A DNA stretch of 64,000 nucleotides, taken from Fimbriimonadaceae bacterium. Lineage in GTDB: Bacteria > Armatimonadota > Fimbriimonadia > Fimbriimonadales > Fimbriimonadaceae. A program made the position numbers and the translations under genes. Of the stretch, positions 45,229-55,411 are shown piece by piece. How positions within the stretch are numbered: position 1 is the stretch's first letter; each line of letters opens with the position of its first letter. The notes under the pieces are model-generated. The model did not search any database. It saw nothing but the letters and a program-made list of their open reading frames with translations, and had not been told where the DNA came from. The DNA lies in assembly GCA_023957775.1 (NCBI GenBank), contig JAMLGR010000002.1, positions 243,602 to 307,601 of the forward strand, read 5' to 3'.

Positions 45229-45996
45229 TCATAGCTCCCGCCCCGACGGCAGTGCGTAGCAAACCTGCTCGCCGATGGGTTCGAATCCCAAGCGCGAATA
45301 GACGGACTTCGCCCCGTCATCGCCCGGCGTCAACCAGGCCAGATCGCCACCGTCCTTGAAGAACCGGTCCAACAGATGCGCGATCACCGCCGAAGCGATC
45401 CCGCGTCTCCGGAACGCAGCAGCAGTACCGATCCCGGCAATCTCACGCACCTCGGTGGTCCCAACCGCAAAGCCTCCGCCAACCACCACCCCGTCGACCA
45501 GGGCAGCGGCGGCCAGAGTCGCGCCCGAGGCGATCCGCTCGAACGCGGGGTCGGCCTGTGGGTCTGCAGGCTCCGCCGGAGGCATGCCAAACGCCTCGGC
45601 CAACACGGCGTTCATCGGACCGAACGTCTGGGCGTCCACGTCTCGAACGTCGATCTCCGTCTTCAATCCGACCCAGTCCCGAGCCTCCAAGACCATGATC
45701 GGCATTCGCTTTTCGCACACGAAGCCCTGGGCGTCGAGTACCTCGGCCACTCCCGGCCAGACATCGGGGAAGAACTCGAGCCGAGGGGTCCGGTCCGCGG
45801 CTTGGAAGACTGCAATCATGGCTTCCACGCCATGGGCTGCCTCCTCGGAAACGGGGACCGCGTAGTTCAGCCACACCATCGGGTCGTCTGGCGTCAGCAT
45901 CACAACGTATCCGCCAGCCTTCGTCGTGTCCCTCGTGGCAGAGGTGGACTCGACCAAGGCGTCCTGCAGACGGAGGAGCACGGATCGGTTGGACAC
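45229..45996 (-). CDS. GNAT-family acetyltransferase
   Basis: The 255-residue protein has a C-terminal GNAT fold: core motif GIGTAAAFRRRGIASAVIAHLL (residues roughly 190-211), the acetyl-CoA loop R-R-G-I-A, and the end YSRLGFEPIGEQVCYAL. The N-terminal ~100 residues are unlike simple GNATs and may be a second, degenerate copy. The GTG start shares a base with the stop of the Pat-like gene (TAGTG), implying coupled translation. The substrate cannot be told. Confidence 0.85.
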   Translation of the reverse strand: MSNRSVLLRLQDALVESTSATRDTTKAGGYVVMLTPDDPMVWLNYAVPVSEEAAHGVEAMIAVFQAADRTPRLEFFPDVWPGVAEVLDAQGFVCEKRMPIMVLEARDWVGLKTEIDVRDVDAQTFGPMNAVLAEAFGMPPAEPADPQADPAFERIASGATLAAAALVDGVVVGGGFAVGTTEVREIAGIGTAAAFRRRGIASAVIAHLLDRFFKDGGDLAWLTPGDDGAKSVYSRLGFEPIGEQVCYALPSGREL

Positions 45997-48701
45997 TACG
46001 TCGCGACCGCCGTTTCGCGCAAATCCTTGGTCGCCATCACGACGTTGTCCTCCATGCGGTGCTCCAGCGTGTAGCCGCACTTGCGGAACGTCGCCTGCAT
46101 CGCGAGGTTGTCGGTCGAGGTTTCGGCCACCAGGCGTTCGATCCCCCACCTGCGGCCGATCTCCTCGAGGTATTGCGTGAACTGGATGCCGAGGCCCTTG
46201 CCCTGCCACTCGTCCACCACGAAGGCCGCGTACTCGGCGGTTTTCAGATCGGGATCGGCGACCATCCGGCCAACCCCGATCATCTCGCGCTCGTCGTCCT
46301 CGCCGATCTCGGCGATGATCGCCATCTCGCGATCGTAGTCGATCGTGCAGTACCGTGCGGCCATCTCGTGGGTCGTGCCTTTGAACAGGTAGCGGAACCG
46401 AAAGCGAAGCGACTCTTGGCTGGCTTTGGCGAGCATCTCGTGCCAGTTCGGCTCGTCCTCGGGCTTGATGGGGCGCAGGAGCACGTGCGTGCCGTCGCTC
46501 AGCTTGGTCTTGCGCACCCACTCGTCGGGGTAGGGCGCGATCGCCAGATGGCTGTACTTCCGAATGGGTGTCCCCACCAGGTCGCGGTCGATGACCACGC
46601 GCGCATCGAGCGCGAGCACGCCCTCGGGAGTCGCCACCAGCGGGTTGATGTCGATCTCCTTGATCTCGGGATAGTCCGCAATCAGGTACGAGAACCGCAT
46701 CAGCGCCTCGATGAGGCGATCGAGATGCACTCCGGGCCGGCCCCGGTACCCCTCGAGCAGCGGCCAGGACTTCAGGCTTTCGAGCATGCGCCGCGCGAGA
46801 CTCTCGTTCAGAGGCGGCAGACCCAGCACCCGGTCGCGCATCACCTCGGCGGCGATGCCCCCGGTGCCCACCATGATCACCGCCCCGAACGTCGCGTCCT
46901 TCTTCGCTCCGACAATCAGCTCGATTCCGTCTTGGGCGCGGACCATGGCCTGCACGGTCACACCCTGCACGTCGGCATCGGGCCGCGCGGCCTTGGCCTG
47001 CTCCACGATCTGCCGGTACGCCGCCCGAACGGAGGCCTCGTCGGGGAGGTCCAACACGACCCCGCCCACGTCGGTCTTGTGCGTGATCTGCGGCGAAAGC
47101 ACCTTCAGCACGACGGGAAAGCCGATGCGCCTGGCGTTTTCGGCCGCTTCGTCCTCCGAGCGCGCCGCCATGGGCTTGGTCACCGGGATCTCGTACGCCT
47201 CCAGGAGCGCCTTCGACACGGTTTCGGAGAGGATCTCCTGCCCCTCCATGAGGATGATGTCGAACAGGTCGCGGAGGCGCCGCCGATCCAGCGAGAACTC
47301 CATCGGTATCTCGCGGGGCGTCTCGTGCAGGATCTCCTGGTTGCGCCCGTACGAGTAGAGGTTCATGAAGGCGCGGACGCCCTGCTCGGGAGTCGTGTAC
47401 GTGGGGACTCCCGCCTGGTTGAGAAGTTGGATGCCTCCGGCCATCATGTTTCCACCCATCCATGCGGCAAGCACCGGCTTGCTGGCATCCGCGGTCACGG
47501 CCGCGAGATTCTGGGCGGTCTTCGTGGGATCGGTGACCGCTTGAGGAGAAAGGACGGCGAGCACCGCATCCACCCCCGGATCGGCGAGCACCTCCTGGAC
47601 GGCGTCTCCAAACCGTTCCGGGCCCGAGTCCCCGAGGACGTCCACGGGGTTGCCGTGCGACCAGGCGGGCGGGAGCGCGGCGTTCAGCTTTTCAAGCGTG
47701 TCCTCGTGGAGGGTCGCCAGCTTGCCGTTCAAGGAGAGCAGCGTGTCGGTGGCCATCACCCCGGGGCCGCCGGCGTTGGTGACGATCGCGAGGTTGGGGC
47801 CCCGCACCTGCCTCTTTCGGCCCAGAAGCTCGGCGCAGTCGAAGATGTCGGCGATGTCGAACACCCGCACGATGCCCGCGCGTTGGAACGCGGCGTCGAA
47901 CACGCTGTCCTCGCCCGCCATCGCCCCCGTGTGCGAGGCCGCCGCCGCGGCGCTTTCGGCGAACCGGCCCGCCTTGTACGCCACGATCGGTCGGTTGCGG
48001 GAGTAGGCGCGGGCGGCGCTCATGAACGAGCGGGCGTTGAAGAGCGACTCGATGTAGAGGATGGCCGAGTGGTTGTTCCGGTCTTCGCCAAAGTAGTCGA
48101 TCAGGTCTCCAAACCCGACGTCCATGGAGTTGCCGAGGCTCACGAAGTGCGAGAACCCGATCCCCTCGGCGATGGCCCAGTCCAACACCGAAGTGCAGAG
48201 GGCGCCCGACTGCGACACGAACCCGATGTGGCCTTCGCGCGGGTTCCCCGCGGCGAAACTGGCGTTCAGGTGCGCCTTGGGAACGATGACGCCGAGGCAG
48301 TTCGGGCCGATGATCCGCATGCCGGGAAACGACTTCCAAGCCGCCCGAAGCTGCTCCTCCAACTGCTTCCCCTCCGCCCCGACCTCTTTGAACCCAGCGG
48401 AGATGACGATGACCCCCATGATCCCGGCGTTTCCACACTCGCGGACCAGGTCGGGCACCGTGGCCGCCGGTGTCGCGATGATCGCCAGATCCGGGGCCTT
48501 GGGCAGATCGGCGACGCTCGGGTAGGCGTGGATGCCCTGCACCGATTCGCGCTTCTTGTTGACGGGGTAAACGACGCCCTCGAACCCCGCGCCGATCAGG
48601 TTTCGCAGGAGCGAGTAGCCGACGGTGTTGGGGTGGTCCGATGCGCCGATGACGGCGATGCGTTGAGGTTTGAAAATTCGGTCGAGATTCAGAATGCTCA
48701 A
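45996..48701 (-). CDS. Pat/PatZ-type protein lysine acetyltransferase (acyl-CoA synthetase-like plus GNAT)
   Basis: The 901-residue protein has a CoA-binding domain (FKPQRIAVIGASDHPNTVGY), a succinyl-CoA ligase-like domain with AASHTGAMAGED (His ~263), an ATP-grasp domain (~490-710: HKTDVGGVVLDL; EIDINPLVATPEG) and a C-terminal GNAT domain (~735-895: VVDEWQGKGLGIQFTQYL). This order is that of YfiQ/PatZ, which acetylates lysines such as that of acetyl-CoA synthetase. Retention of the His loop may mean partial ADP-forming synthetase features. The TTG start at 48701 has AGGGA upstream. Confidence 0.92.
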   Translation of the reverse strand: MSILNLDRIFKPQRIAVIGASDHPNTVGYSLLRNLIGAGFEGVVYPVNKKRESVQGIHAYPSVADLPKAPDLAIIATPAATVPDLVRECGNAGIMGVIVISAGFKEVGAEGKQLEEQLRAAWKSFPGMRIIGPNCLGVIVPKAHLNASFAAGNPREGHIGFVSQSGALCTSVLDWAIAEGIGFSHFVSLGNSMDVGFGDLIDYFGEDRNNHSAILYIESLFNARSFMSAARAYSRNRPIVAYKAGRFAESAAAAASHTGAMAGEDSVFDAAFQRAGIVRVFDIADIFDCAELLGRKRQVRGPNLAIVTNAGGPGVMATDTLLSLNGKLATLHEDTLEKLNAALPPAWSHGNPVDVLGDSGPERFGDAVQEVLADPGVDAVLAVLSPQAVTDPTKTAQNLAAVTADASKPVLAAWMGGNMMAGGIQLLNQAGVPTYTTPEQGVRAFMNLYSYGRNQEILHETPREIPMEFSLDRRRLRDLFDIILMEGQEILSETVSKALLEAYEIPVTKPMAARSEDEAAENARRIGFPVVLKVLSPQITHKTDVGGVVLDLPDEASVRAAYRQIVEQAKAARPDADVQGVTVQAMVRAQDGIELIVGAKKDATFGAVIMVGTGGIAAEVMRDRVLGLPPLNESLARRMLESLKSWPLLEGYRGRPGVHLDRLIEALMRFSYLIADYPEIKEIDINPLVATPEGVLALDARVVIDRDLVGTPIRKYSHLAIAPYPDEWVRKTKLSDGTHVLLRPIKPEDEPNWHEMLAKASQESLRFRFRYLFKGTTHEMAARYCTIDYDREMAIIAEIGEDDEREMIGVGRMVADPDLKTAEYAAFVVDEWQGKGLGIQFTQYLEEIGRRWGIERLVAETSTDNLAMQATFRKCGYTLEHRMEDNVVMATKDLRETAVAT

Positions 48702-48807
48702 GGAGTCGATCCCTGGTGCCCTCGAAGGGATTCTCGGTTGGTGGTACCCGAAGAACGGGCTCGAATCCCCCCGGCCACCTTGGGTTCAAGAGTACCTCTG
48801 AACGACG

Positions 48808-50223
48808 CTACGCGAGAATCTTCTTCGCCACTTCGCCGTGCACGTCGGTGAGGCGGTAGTTGCGCCCGCCGTGGAAGTAGGTCAGCTTCGTGTGGTCGAT
48901 CCCCAAGAGGTGCAGCATCGTGGCGTGGAGATCGTGCACGTGGCACGGGTCTTCCACCGCATAGAAGCCGTAGTCGTCCGTCGCGCCGTACTTGAAACCC
49001 GCCTTCACGCCGCCGCCTGCGAGGATCGTCGTGAAGCCGTGCGGATTGTGGTCCCGGCCGTCGTCGCCCTGGGCGACGGGGGTGCGCCCGAACTCGCCGC
49101 TGATGATCACCAGCGTGTCCTTCAACATGCCGCGCGATTTTAGGTCCTTGAGCAGACCCGCAATGGGTTTGTCCACTTCGGCGGCGTTGCTGGCGTGGTC
49201 GCGCCGCAGGTCGCTGTGCTGGTCCCACTTGTAGGAATGCGTGATCTGGACGAATCGAACGCCCTTCTCCGAGAACCGCCGCGCCAAGAGGCATTGGTGC
49301 CCGAAATTGCGGGTCTTGGCCTCGTCGAGGCCGTACAGTTTCAACGTCGCCTCGCTCTCGCCGGTGATCTCCTGCAGTTCCGGGGCGGCCAACTGCATGC
49401 GGAACGCCAGCTCGAACGAGCTGATCCTGCCCTCGAGCGCGGGGTCCGGACCCAGGTGCTCGAGCTGCTCCCGGCTCAACTTCTCCAGCAGCTCGATCTC
49501 GAGCTTCTGGGCGTCGATCGGCGTTTGGCTGTTCTGAATGAACGGGATCTTCGCTTTGGCGGCGTCGATGCTGGCGTTCCCGATGGGTGTGCCCTGCGTG
49601 TACGCCGGCAGAAAAGCCGAACTCCAGTTGTTCACGCCTCCATGGGTGAGCGTGGGGCAGATCGTCAGGAATCCGGGCAAGTCCTGGTTCTCGGTGCCAA
49701 GCCCGTAGGTGACCCACGACCCCATCGACGGGCGCACGAACGTGTCGCTTCCCGTGTGAAGCTCGAGCAGGGCTCCCCCGTGGCGCGAGTTGGACGCGCG
49801 CATCGAGTTGATGAAGCACAGGTCGTCCACGCAGCTTCCGACGTGCGGGAACAGGTCGCTCACCTCGATGCCGCTTTGCCCGTAGCGTTTGAACTCCCAG
49901 GGACTCTTGAGCAGGTTCCCCGTCGGACTCGAAACGATGCGCGGCATGTCGCCGGTGAAGGGCTTCCCGTGGTCGCGGGTCAAGAGGGGTTTAGGGTCGA
50001 ACGTGTCCACCTGGCTGGGACCGCCGTGCAGGAACACGAAGATCACGCGCTTCGCGGTGGCGGGAAACTGCGGCGGCTTGGGCGCCAGAGGATTGAGCGG
50101 ATCGCTCGGGCCCTGGTACGCGAGCGCCTGCTCGGCGAGAAGCCCGAGAAACGCGATGTTGCCGAACCCAAGGGCGCTCCGCTTGAGCAGTTCGCGGCGG
50201 GAGAGTGGGTCGTTATTCCACAT
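48808..50223 (-). CDS. DUF1501 protein (second copy)
   Basis: The 471-residue protein has a twin-arginine-like signal (LSRRELLKRSALGFGNIAFL), then the DUF1501 domain: KRVIFVFLHGGPSQVDTFDPKP, HGGALLELHTGSD, DTLVIISGEFGRTP and CHVHDLHATMLHLLG. Unlike the 31306-32772 copy, its first block is the common HGGPSQVDTFDPKP form. ATG 50223 overlaps the end of the upstream DUF1553 gene by 11 bases. Same presumed role: periplasmic partner of the DUF1549/DUF1553 protein. Confidence 0.93.
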   Translation of the reverse strand: MWNNDPLSRRELLKRSALGFGNIAFLGLLAEQALAYQGPSDPLNPLAPKPPQFPATAKRVIFVFLHGGPSQVDTFDPKPLLTRDHGKPFTGDMPRIVSSPTGNLLKSPWEFKRYGQSGIEVSDLFPHVGSCVDDLCFINSMRASNSRHGGALLELHTGSDTFVRPSMGSWVTYGLGTENQDLPGFLTICPTLTHGGVNNWSSAFLPAYTQGTPIGNASIDAAKAKIPFIQNSQTPIDAQKLEIELLEKLSREQLEHLGPDPALEGRISSFELAFRMQLAAPELQEITGESEATLKLYGLDEAKTRNFGHQCLLARRFSEKGVRFVQITHSYKWDQHSDLRRDHASNAAEVDKPIAGLLKDLKSRGMLKDTLVIISGEFGRTPVAQGDDGRDHNPHGFTTILAGGGVKAGFKYGATDDYGFYAVEDPCHVHDLHATMLHLLGIDHTKLTYFHGGRNYRLTDVHGEVAKKILA

Positions 50224-53206
50224 AGATGAACTCGTTGGCGGCGATGAAGGCCTTGCAGAGACTCTGCCAGGCGCTGAGTCGGGGATCCTCGGCCTTGGCG
50301 TAGGCGGATTGGAATCGTTTGAGGAAGGCGAGGGCGCCCGCCACTTCGGGATCGGTGGCCGGGCGTCCGTAACAAGAGAGGTAGAGCTTTCGAACCCGCT
50401 GGGCATCGTCCATGCCCTTTTGGCCGAGCAAGGCCTCGGCCAGGGCTCGCGTCGCGTTCAGGACGACCGCACTGTTCAGCATGAAGAGCGCCTGGGGCGC
50501 GACCGTCGTGCTGGGGCGGTCGCCGTTCGTGACCGTGGGGTCGCCGAAGTCGAACGCCGTGTAGACGTCGTACAGAGCGGAGCGGATCACGGGCAGATAC
50601 ACCGAGCGGCGCACGCTGTCGTATTGGATCGGGTCGGAGTTGGCCGTGCTGGTGACGTACGCGCGGGGCTTGAGCGTGATCAGGGTTCCCCCCATCGTGC
50701 GGTCGAGGGTCCCGGAAACGAACAAGATGCTGTCGCGGATGGCCTCGGCTTCGAGGCGCTGCCTCGGGAAACGCCACAGAAGGTGGTCGTCCGGATCGGC
50801 CTCGGCCGCCTTCTCGTCGTACCGGCTGCTCATCTGGTACGTGTTCGTGAGCATGAGCCTCTTGTGGAACTTCTTCAGGCTCCAATCATCCTCGTTCACG
50901 AAGGTGGTGGCCAGCCAGTCGAGCAGTTCGGGGTGCGTGGGCAGTTCGCCGACGGCGCCGAAGTTGTCCACGGTCGCCACCAATCCGCGTCCGAACCGCC
51001 AGCGCCACACCCGGTTCACGAACACCCGGGCGGTGAGCGGGTTCTTCCCGTCGGTGACCCACTTCGCGAGCTCCAGTCGTCCGCTGTGTTCGGGCGGAAT
51101 CGGGGGTTGGTCCACACCGGCCACCACGGTCGGGAAGCGGCGCGGACACTCCTCGCCCAGCGTCAGGTAACTCCCGCGGAGGTGCACCTTCAGGTTCTCC
51201 GGTTGCCCCTCGCCCACGGCCATGGCGCGCGGGAGATCCGGCTTCTCCTTCTGAAGGGCGGCCATCTCGTCGTCCAGCTTCTTGAGCTCTTGCTGCACGG
51301 CCTCTGGGAACAGCCCATCGGCCTTCTCGGGCAGTTCGATGCGGACGTCGATCCCGTTCTTGATGCGGTCGGCCACATCGCGGACGATCTCCGGGATCAG
51401 GTGGGCCTCCTCGGCGATGCCGCCAAGCACTTCGGTGGGCGGCTGGCCAGGGCGCGGGATCAGGAGCAGCTTATCGAGGTGCGGGAAGTAGCTTTCGCGC
51501 TCGAACTTGATTCGATTCTTGCCTTGCTGCAGCACGAGGATACCTTCCGCGAACCACTTCTGGTGCTCGGGGTTGAACCCGCCCGACACCTTCCCCGCCG
51601 CGTTCGACAGCGCGAGGGCGCCGTTCGCGTAAACCCGGATCGGCCGGGGGTCGCCGGAGGCGTACCGCAGGTCGAGCTGGTAGGGACCGCCGGATGGCAC
51701 CGTGATCTCGTACTCGGTGCGGTTCGGATACTCGCCCTTGTTGACGAGCACCCCGATGCCCTTGCCGAATCCGCCCACGTCTTTGCTCACATTGCCGGCG
51801 ACGAAATCCTCGGCCTCGCGGACCAGGGCTTCCTTCGGGGCAGCGCCGTCGGGAGATGGAACCGCGGGTTTCAGGGGCGAGCGGCCCTTCTCCAACTCGA
51901 GCACCTTGCGGGCCGCGGTTTCGTAGGCTGGCAACTGGGGCTGGAGCAGCTTGAGCAGCGCGTCGGACGCGACCTGGCGCTTCTTGCGGGCTTCCTCCCC
52001 GGTCTCGCGGAGGCGCGCCTCGATGGCCAGGAGCTTCTCCTGTTCGGCGGGGGTGCCCAAGGGCCGCTCGTTCCACTCGGCCATGTTCTTGTAGTTGAGC
52101 ATGGTCTTCGTGGACTTGAAGATCCCGGCCAACGCGTAGTAGTCCTTGGCCTTGATGGGGTCGAACTTGTGGTCGTGGCACCGCGCGCACGCGACCGTGA
52201 GCCCGAGATACGTCTTGGTGAACGTGTCGATCTGCTCGTCGATGACGTCCAGCTCTTGTTTGACCGGGTCGTCCTCCGCGAGCATCTTGCCGCCCATCGC
52301 AAGGAACCCGGTGGCGACGATGCCGTCGTTCCCGGCGCCGGGGATCAGATCGCCCGCGAGTTGCTCCTGAAGGAACTCGTCGATGGGCTTGTCTGCGTTC
52401 ATGGCCGCGATCACCCAGTCGCGGTAGCGCCACGCGTTGGGATAGACGAGGTTCTCGTCAAGGCCGTTAGAGTCGGCGTAACGGGCGACGTCCAGCCAGT
52501 GGCGTCCCCACCGCTCGCCGTAGGCCGGGGAGGCGAGGAGCCGGTCCACCACACGCTCGAACGCGTTGGGCTCCTTGTCGGCCAGGAACGCGTCGATCTC
52601 TTCCGGGGTGGGCGGGAGGCCGGTGAGGTCGAAGGTCGCACGGCGGATCAGCGTCCGGCGGTCGGCGGACGGCGCGGGTTGGAGGCCGTTCTGTTCGAGC
52701 TTGGCCAGGACGAATGCGTCGATCGGGTTCTGCGCCCAACGCTTGTCCTTGACCTCGGGCACGGGCGGCGTGGTGGGCGGGACGAACGCCCAGAAAGTGG
52801 AGCCAGACGACGGGGCGACCTTGGGAGTGGCCGGCCAGGGCGCGCCGGCTTCCGCCCATTTCGTGAGGAGCGCCAGCTCGTCGGCCGGCAGCTTGCCGGA
52901 GGGCGGCATCTTCACGTCGCTCGTGTAGGAGAGGACCTCCACCAGCCGCTGCGCGATCGCCTGCGAGACGGGCTGGTCGAGGCGTAGGTTCTTCGACTGC
53001 AGGTCCGGGCCGTGACAAACGATGCACCGTGATTGGAGGATGGGCCGGATCTTGGACTCGAAGACGTCGGCCGCCTCTTGGCTCGCGGGCTTGCTTTGAA
53101 CAGGATTGGGAAGGGCGTGGGCGCCGAAGAAGAAGAGGAGCAGGCTTCCCGCGAAGAGCCCCCGGGTTTTCCACGCGTGTCGGTTCCCCGGCGGTCCCTC
53201 TCTCAT
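50213..53206 (-). CDS. Secreted cytochrome/DUF1549/DUF1553 protein (second copy)
   Basis: The 997-residue protein has a signal peptide (~residues 14-32), a monoheme domain (ILQSRCIVCHGPD, ~57-68), DUF1549 (~140-350) with the second motif CARCHDHKFDP, a coiled-coil and carbohydrate-binding-like middle region (~400-600) in place of the LamG domain seen in the first copy, and DUF1553 to the end. It pairs with the DUF1501 gene downstream. TATACT is six bases before the ATG, with no Shine-Dalgarno. It is divergent from a glycoside-hydrolase-like gene, consistent with a role in polysaccharide use. Confidence 0.93.
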   Translation of the reverse strand: MREGPPGNRHAWKTRGLFAGSLLLFFFGAHALPNPVQSKPASQEAADVFESKIRPILQSRCIVCHGPDLQSKNLRLDQPVSQAIAQRLVEVLSYTSDVKMPPSGKLPADELALLTKWAEAGAPWPATPKVAPSSGSTFWAFVPPTTPPVPEVKDKRWAQNPIDAFVLAKLEQNGLQPAPSADRRTLIRRATFDLTGLPPTPEEIDAFLADKEPNAFERVVDRLLASPAYGERWGRHWLDVARYADSNGLDENLVYPNAWRYRDWVIAAMNADKPIDEFLQEQLAGDLIPGAGNDGIVATGFLAMGGKMLAEDDPVKQELDVIDEQIDTFTKTYLGLTVACARCHDHKFDPIKAKDYYALAGIFKSTKTMLNYKNMAEWNERPLGTPAEQEKLLAIEARLRETGEEARKKRQVASDALLKLLQPQLPAYETAARKVLELEKGRSPLKPAVPSPDGAAPKEALVREAEDFVAGNVSKDVGGFGKGIGVLVNKGEYPNRTEYEITVPSGGPYQLDLRYASGDPRPIRVYANGALALSNAAGKVSGGFNPEHQKWFAEGILVLQQGKNRIKFERESYFPHLDKLLLIPRPGQPPTEVLGGIAEEAHLIPEIVRDVADRIKNGIDVRIELPEKADGLFPEAVQQELKKLDDEMAALQKEKPDLPRAMAVGEGQPENLKVHLRGSYLTLGEECPRRFPTVVAGVDQPPIPPEHSGRLELAKWVTDGKNPLTARVFVNRVWRWRFGRGLVATVDNFGAVGELPTHPELLDWLATTFVNEDDWSLKKFHKRLMLTNTYQMSSRYDEKAAEADPDDHLLWRFPRQRLEAEAIRDSILFVSGTLDRTMGGTLITLKPRAYVTSTANSDPIQYDSVRRSVYLPVIRSALYDVYTAFDFGDPTVTNGDRPSTTVAPQALFMLNSAVVLNATRALAEALLGQKGMDDAQRVRKLYLSCYGRPATDPEVAGALAFLKRFQSAYAKAEDPRLSAWQSLCKAFIAANEFIYVE

Positions 53207-53212
53207 TCGAAA

Positions 53213-53218
53213 AGTATA
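53213..53218 (-). promoter_or_regulatory. -10 box placed for a leaderless DUF1553-gene mRNA
   Basis: TATACT (minus strand, 53218-53213) is followed by exactly six bases and the ATG at 53206. The -35 region is weak (TTGTGG at 53243-53238, 19-base spacer). Confidence 0.55.
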
Positions 53219-53265
53219 CAGGCGATTCGAAGGGGAGCCACAACCGTATCATGGGGAGTGAACCC

Positions 53266-55368
53266 ATGACGACACTCCTTGCCTGCGTCTGCCTCTTGTC
53301 CGCCCTCCCCACGACCGATTGGCTCATCGACCCTTCGCCCTTCAAAGCGGCGGTGACGGCGGATGGCAAGACGATCACCCTGCAGAACGGGCTGGTGAGC
53401 CGGGTCGTCCGCATCTCCCCCAACGCCGCAACGATCAGCCTGAGGCTCGGCGTCGATGGAACCGAGTTCGTGCGCGCCGTGCGGCCGGAGGCGGTGATCG
53501 AACTCGACGGACGGTCCTTCAACATCGGGGGGCTGGACGGCCAACCCGTTCAGAACTACCTCGACCCGCGGTGGCTGGAGACCATGACGTCCAACCCGGC
53601 GGCGTTCCAGTATCGGAGCCACCGCGTCGGATCCACCGTCGCCCGATTTCCGTGGCAGAAGCGCTCCAAGTGGATGGCCCGCGACGTGCCTTGGCCGCCG
53701 CCCGGAAAGTCGCTCGTGCTGACGTTCGCCGCGCCGGAAGGCGACGTGACGGTGGAGGTGCACTACGAGATCTATGACGGGCTGCCGCTGATCAGCAAGT
53801 GGATCGTGGTCCGCAACGGAACGGACAGGGCCGTGCGGTTGAACCGGTTCGTGTGCGAAGAACTGGCGGTGGTCGAGTCGGAGTCCATCGTGGACGACAC
53901 TTCGACCTGGCGCCCCTCCAACCTCTTCGTCGAGACCGATTACACGTTCGGAGGCATGTCGGGGCCCAACCACAGCGCCGGGGTGCACTGGGTGGCCGAC
54001 CCCGACTACCCGACCCAGGTCAACTACAACCGGAAGACGCCGTGCCTTCTCGAATGCCGGCCGCCGCTGGGGCCAGACCAGATCGTCCCCCCGGGCGAAT
54101 CGTTCGAGTCCTTCCGGGTGTTCGAGATGCCGCTCGACTCCTCAGAACGCGAACGGCAGACCCTGGCGGTGCGCCGGATTTACCGCACCGTTTCCCCCTG
54201 GGTGGCCGAGAACCCTATCCTCATGCACGTGCGAAGCGCGGCCCCAGAGGCGGTGAAACTGGCGGTGGACCAGTGCGCGGCGGTGGGGTTCGAGATGGTG
54301 ATCATGACGTTCGGCAGCGGCTTCGACTTCGAGAGCCGCGACCCCAAGTACCAGCAACAGATCAAGGAGCTGGCTGACTACGCGCACAGCAAGGGCATCG
54401 CGCTGGGCGGCTACTCGCTGCTGGCCAGCCGCGGCGCCGCCGACAAGGCCGACAACACGCAGGGGTCACCCGCCCGGTACGGGGTGATGCCTTGCCTGGG
54501 AGCGCAGTGGGGGGTGGACTACCTTGCGCAGCTCAAGCGATTCATCGAGGTGGCCGGTCTGGACGTGCTCGAGCACGACGGCTCGTATCCGGGCGACCTT
54601 TGCGCGGCCACGGACCACCCCTACCACCGAGGGCTTGACGACTCGCAATGGGTTATGTGGAGGGCGATCACCGACTTCTACAGTTGGTGCCGAGGGAACG
54701 GCACGTACCTCAACATCCCCGATTGGTACTTCTTGAACGGAGGGACCAAGACCGCGATGGGGTACCGCGAGACCAACTGGTCCCTGCCCCGCGAGTTCCA
54801 GGAGATCATCGAGCGGCAGAACGTGTTTGACGGCACCTGGGACAAGGCGCCGAGCATGGGTTGGATGTTCGTGCCGCTCACGGAGTACCAGGGCGGCGGC
54901 GGCGCGGCCACCATCGAGCCGCTGAAGGAGCATCTGGCGCACTACGAGCAGCGCCTTGCCAACTTGTTCGGCGCCGGCGTTCAGGCGTGCTACCGCGGAC
55001 CCAGACTGTACGACGCTCCCGAAACCGAAGCGGTGGTCAAGAAGTGGGTCGACTTCTACAAGAAGCACCGAGCCATTCTCGACAGCGACATCATCCACCT
55101 GCGAAGGGCCGACGGACGGGACATCGACTATCTCCTGCACGTGAACCCCGCGCTGAAGGAGAAGGGTCTCCTGATGGTCTACAACCCGCTTGACCGTCCC
55201 GTAACCCGAACCCTGGAAGTCCCGCTGTACTACACGGGTCTCAAGGGAAGTGCCGCGGTGCTGGACCCCGATGGCAATCGCGCGCACGTGACGCTCGATG
55301 CCTTGCAGCGAGCGCCGGTGAAGGTGACGGTTGCCGCCTTTGGCTCGACCCACCGCCTTTTCGAGTAG
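53266..55368 (+). CDS. Secreted glycoside-hydrolase-like protein (GH36/melibiase-like layout)
   Basis: The 700-residue protein has a signal peptide, a beta-sandwich N-domain (~20-300), and a TIM-barrel-like central part (~310-590) with VGFEMVIMTFGSGFDFES, GLDVLEHDGSYPGDL and NGTYLNIPDWYFLN. A beta domain ends it. The order and the Asp-rich strand ends resemble clan GH-D alpha-galactosidases, but I cannot identify the catalytic pair with certainty, so the family is a guess. GGGGAG lies eight bases before ATG 53266. It shares a 59-base divergent promoter region with the DUF1553 gene. Confidence 0.65.
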   Translation: MTTLLACVCLLSALPTTDWLIDPSPFKAAVTADGKTITLQNGLVSRVVRISPNAATISLRLGVDGTEFVRAVRPEAVIELDGRSFNIGGLDGQPVQNYLDPRWLETMTSNPAAFQYRSHRVGSTVARFPWQKRSKWMARDVPWPPPGKSLVLTFAAPEGDVTVEVHYEIYDGLPLISKWIVVRNGTDRAVRLNRFVCEELAVVESESIVDDTSTWRPSNLFVETDYTFGGMSGPNHSAGVHWVADPDYPTQVNYNRKTPCLLECRPPLGPDQIVPPGESFESFRVFEMPLDSSERERQTLAVRRIYRTVSPWVAENPILMHVRSAAPEAVKLAVDQCAAVGFEMVIMTFGSGFDFESRDPKYQQQIKELADYAHSKGIALGGYSLLASRGAADKADNTQGSPARYGVMPCLGAQWGVDYLAQLKRFIEVAGLDVLEHDGSYPGDLCAATDHPYHRGLDDSQWVMWRAITDFYSWCRGNGTYLNIPDWYFLNGGTKTAMGYRETNWSLPREFQEIIERQNVFDGTWDKAPSMGWMFVPLTEYQGGGGAATIEPLKEHLAHYEQRLANLFGAGVQACYRGPRLYDAPETEAVVKKWVDFYKKHRAILDSDIIHLRRADGRDIDYLLHVNPALKEKGLLMVYNPLDRPVTRTLEVPLYYTGLKGSAAVLDPDGNRAHVTLDALQRAPVKVTVAAFGSTHRLFE

Positions 55369-55384
55369 ACAAGGTCCCGAGCTG

Positions 55385-55411
55385 GATCCTCGCATCGTCC
55401 TTGCGAGGATC
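55385..55411. terminator. Bidirectional hairpin between convergent genes
   Basis: GATCCTCGCA-TCGTCCT-TGCGAGGATC is a perfect 10-bp stem that starts 17 bases after the glycoside-hydrolase stop and overlaps the sulfatase stop. No U-run follows on either side. Confidence 0.6.

Noticed and set aside
45270..45295. GGGTTCGAATCCC, resembling a tRNA T-arm
   Set aside because: It lies inside the GNAT coding region (the FEPIGE codons) and no cloverleaf can be built around it.
48735..48790. tRNA-like T-arm (GGGCTCGAATCCCC followed by GGCCACC) upstream of the Pat-like gene
   Set aside because: No matching 5' acceptor strand, D-arm or anticodon arm can be folded in the preceding 90 bases.
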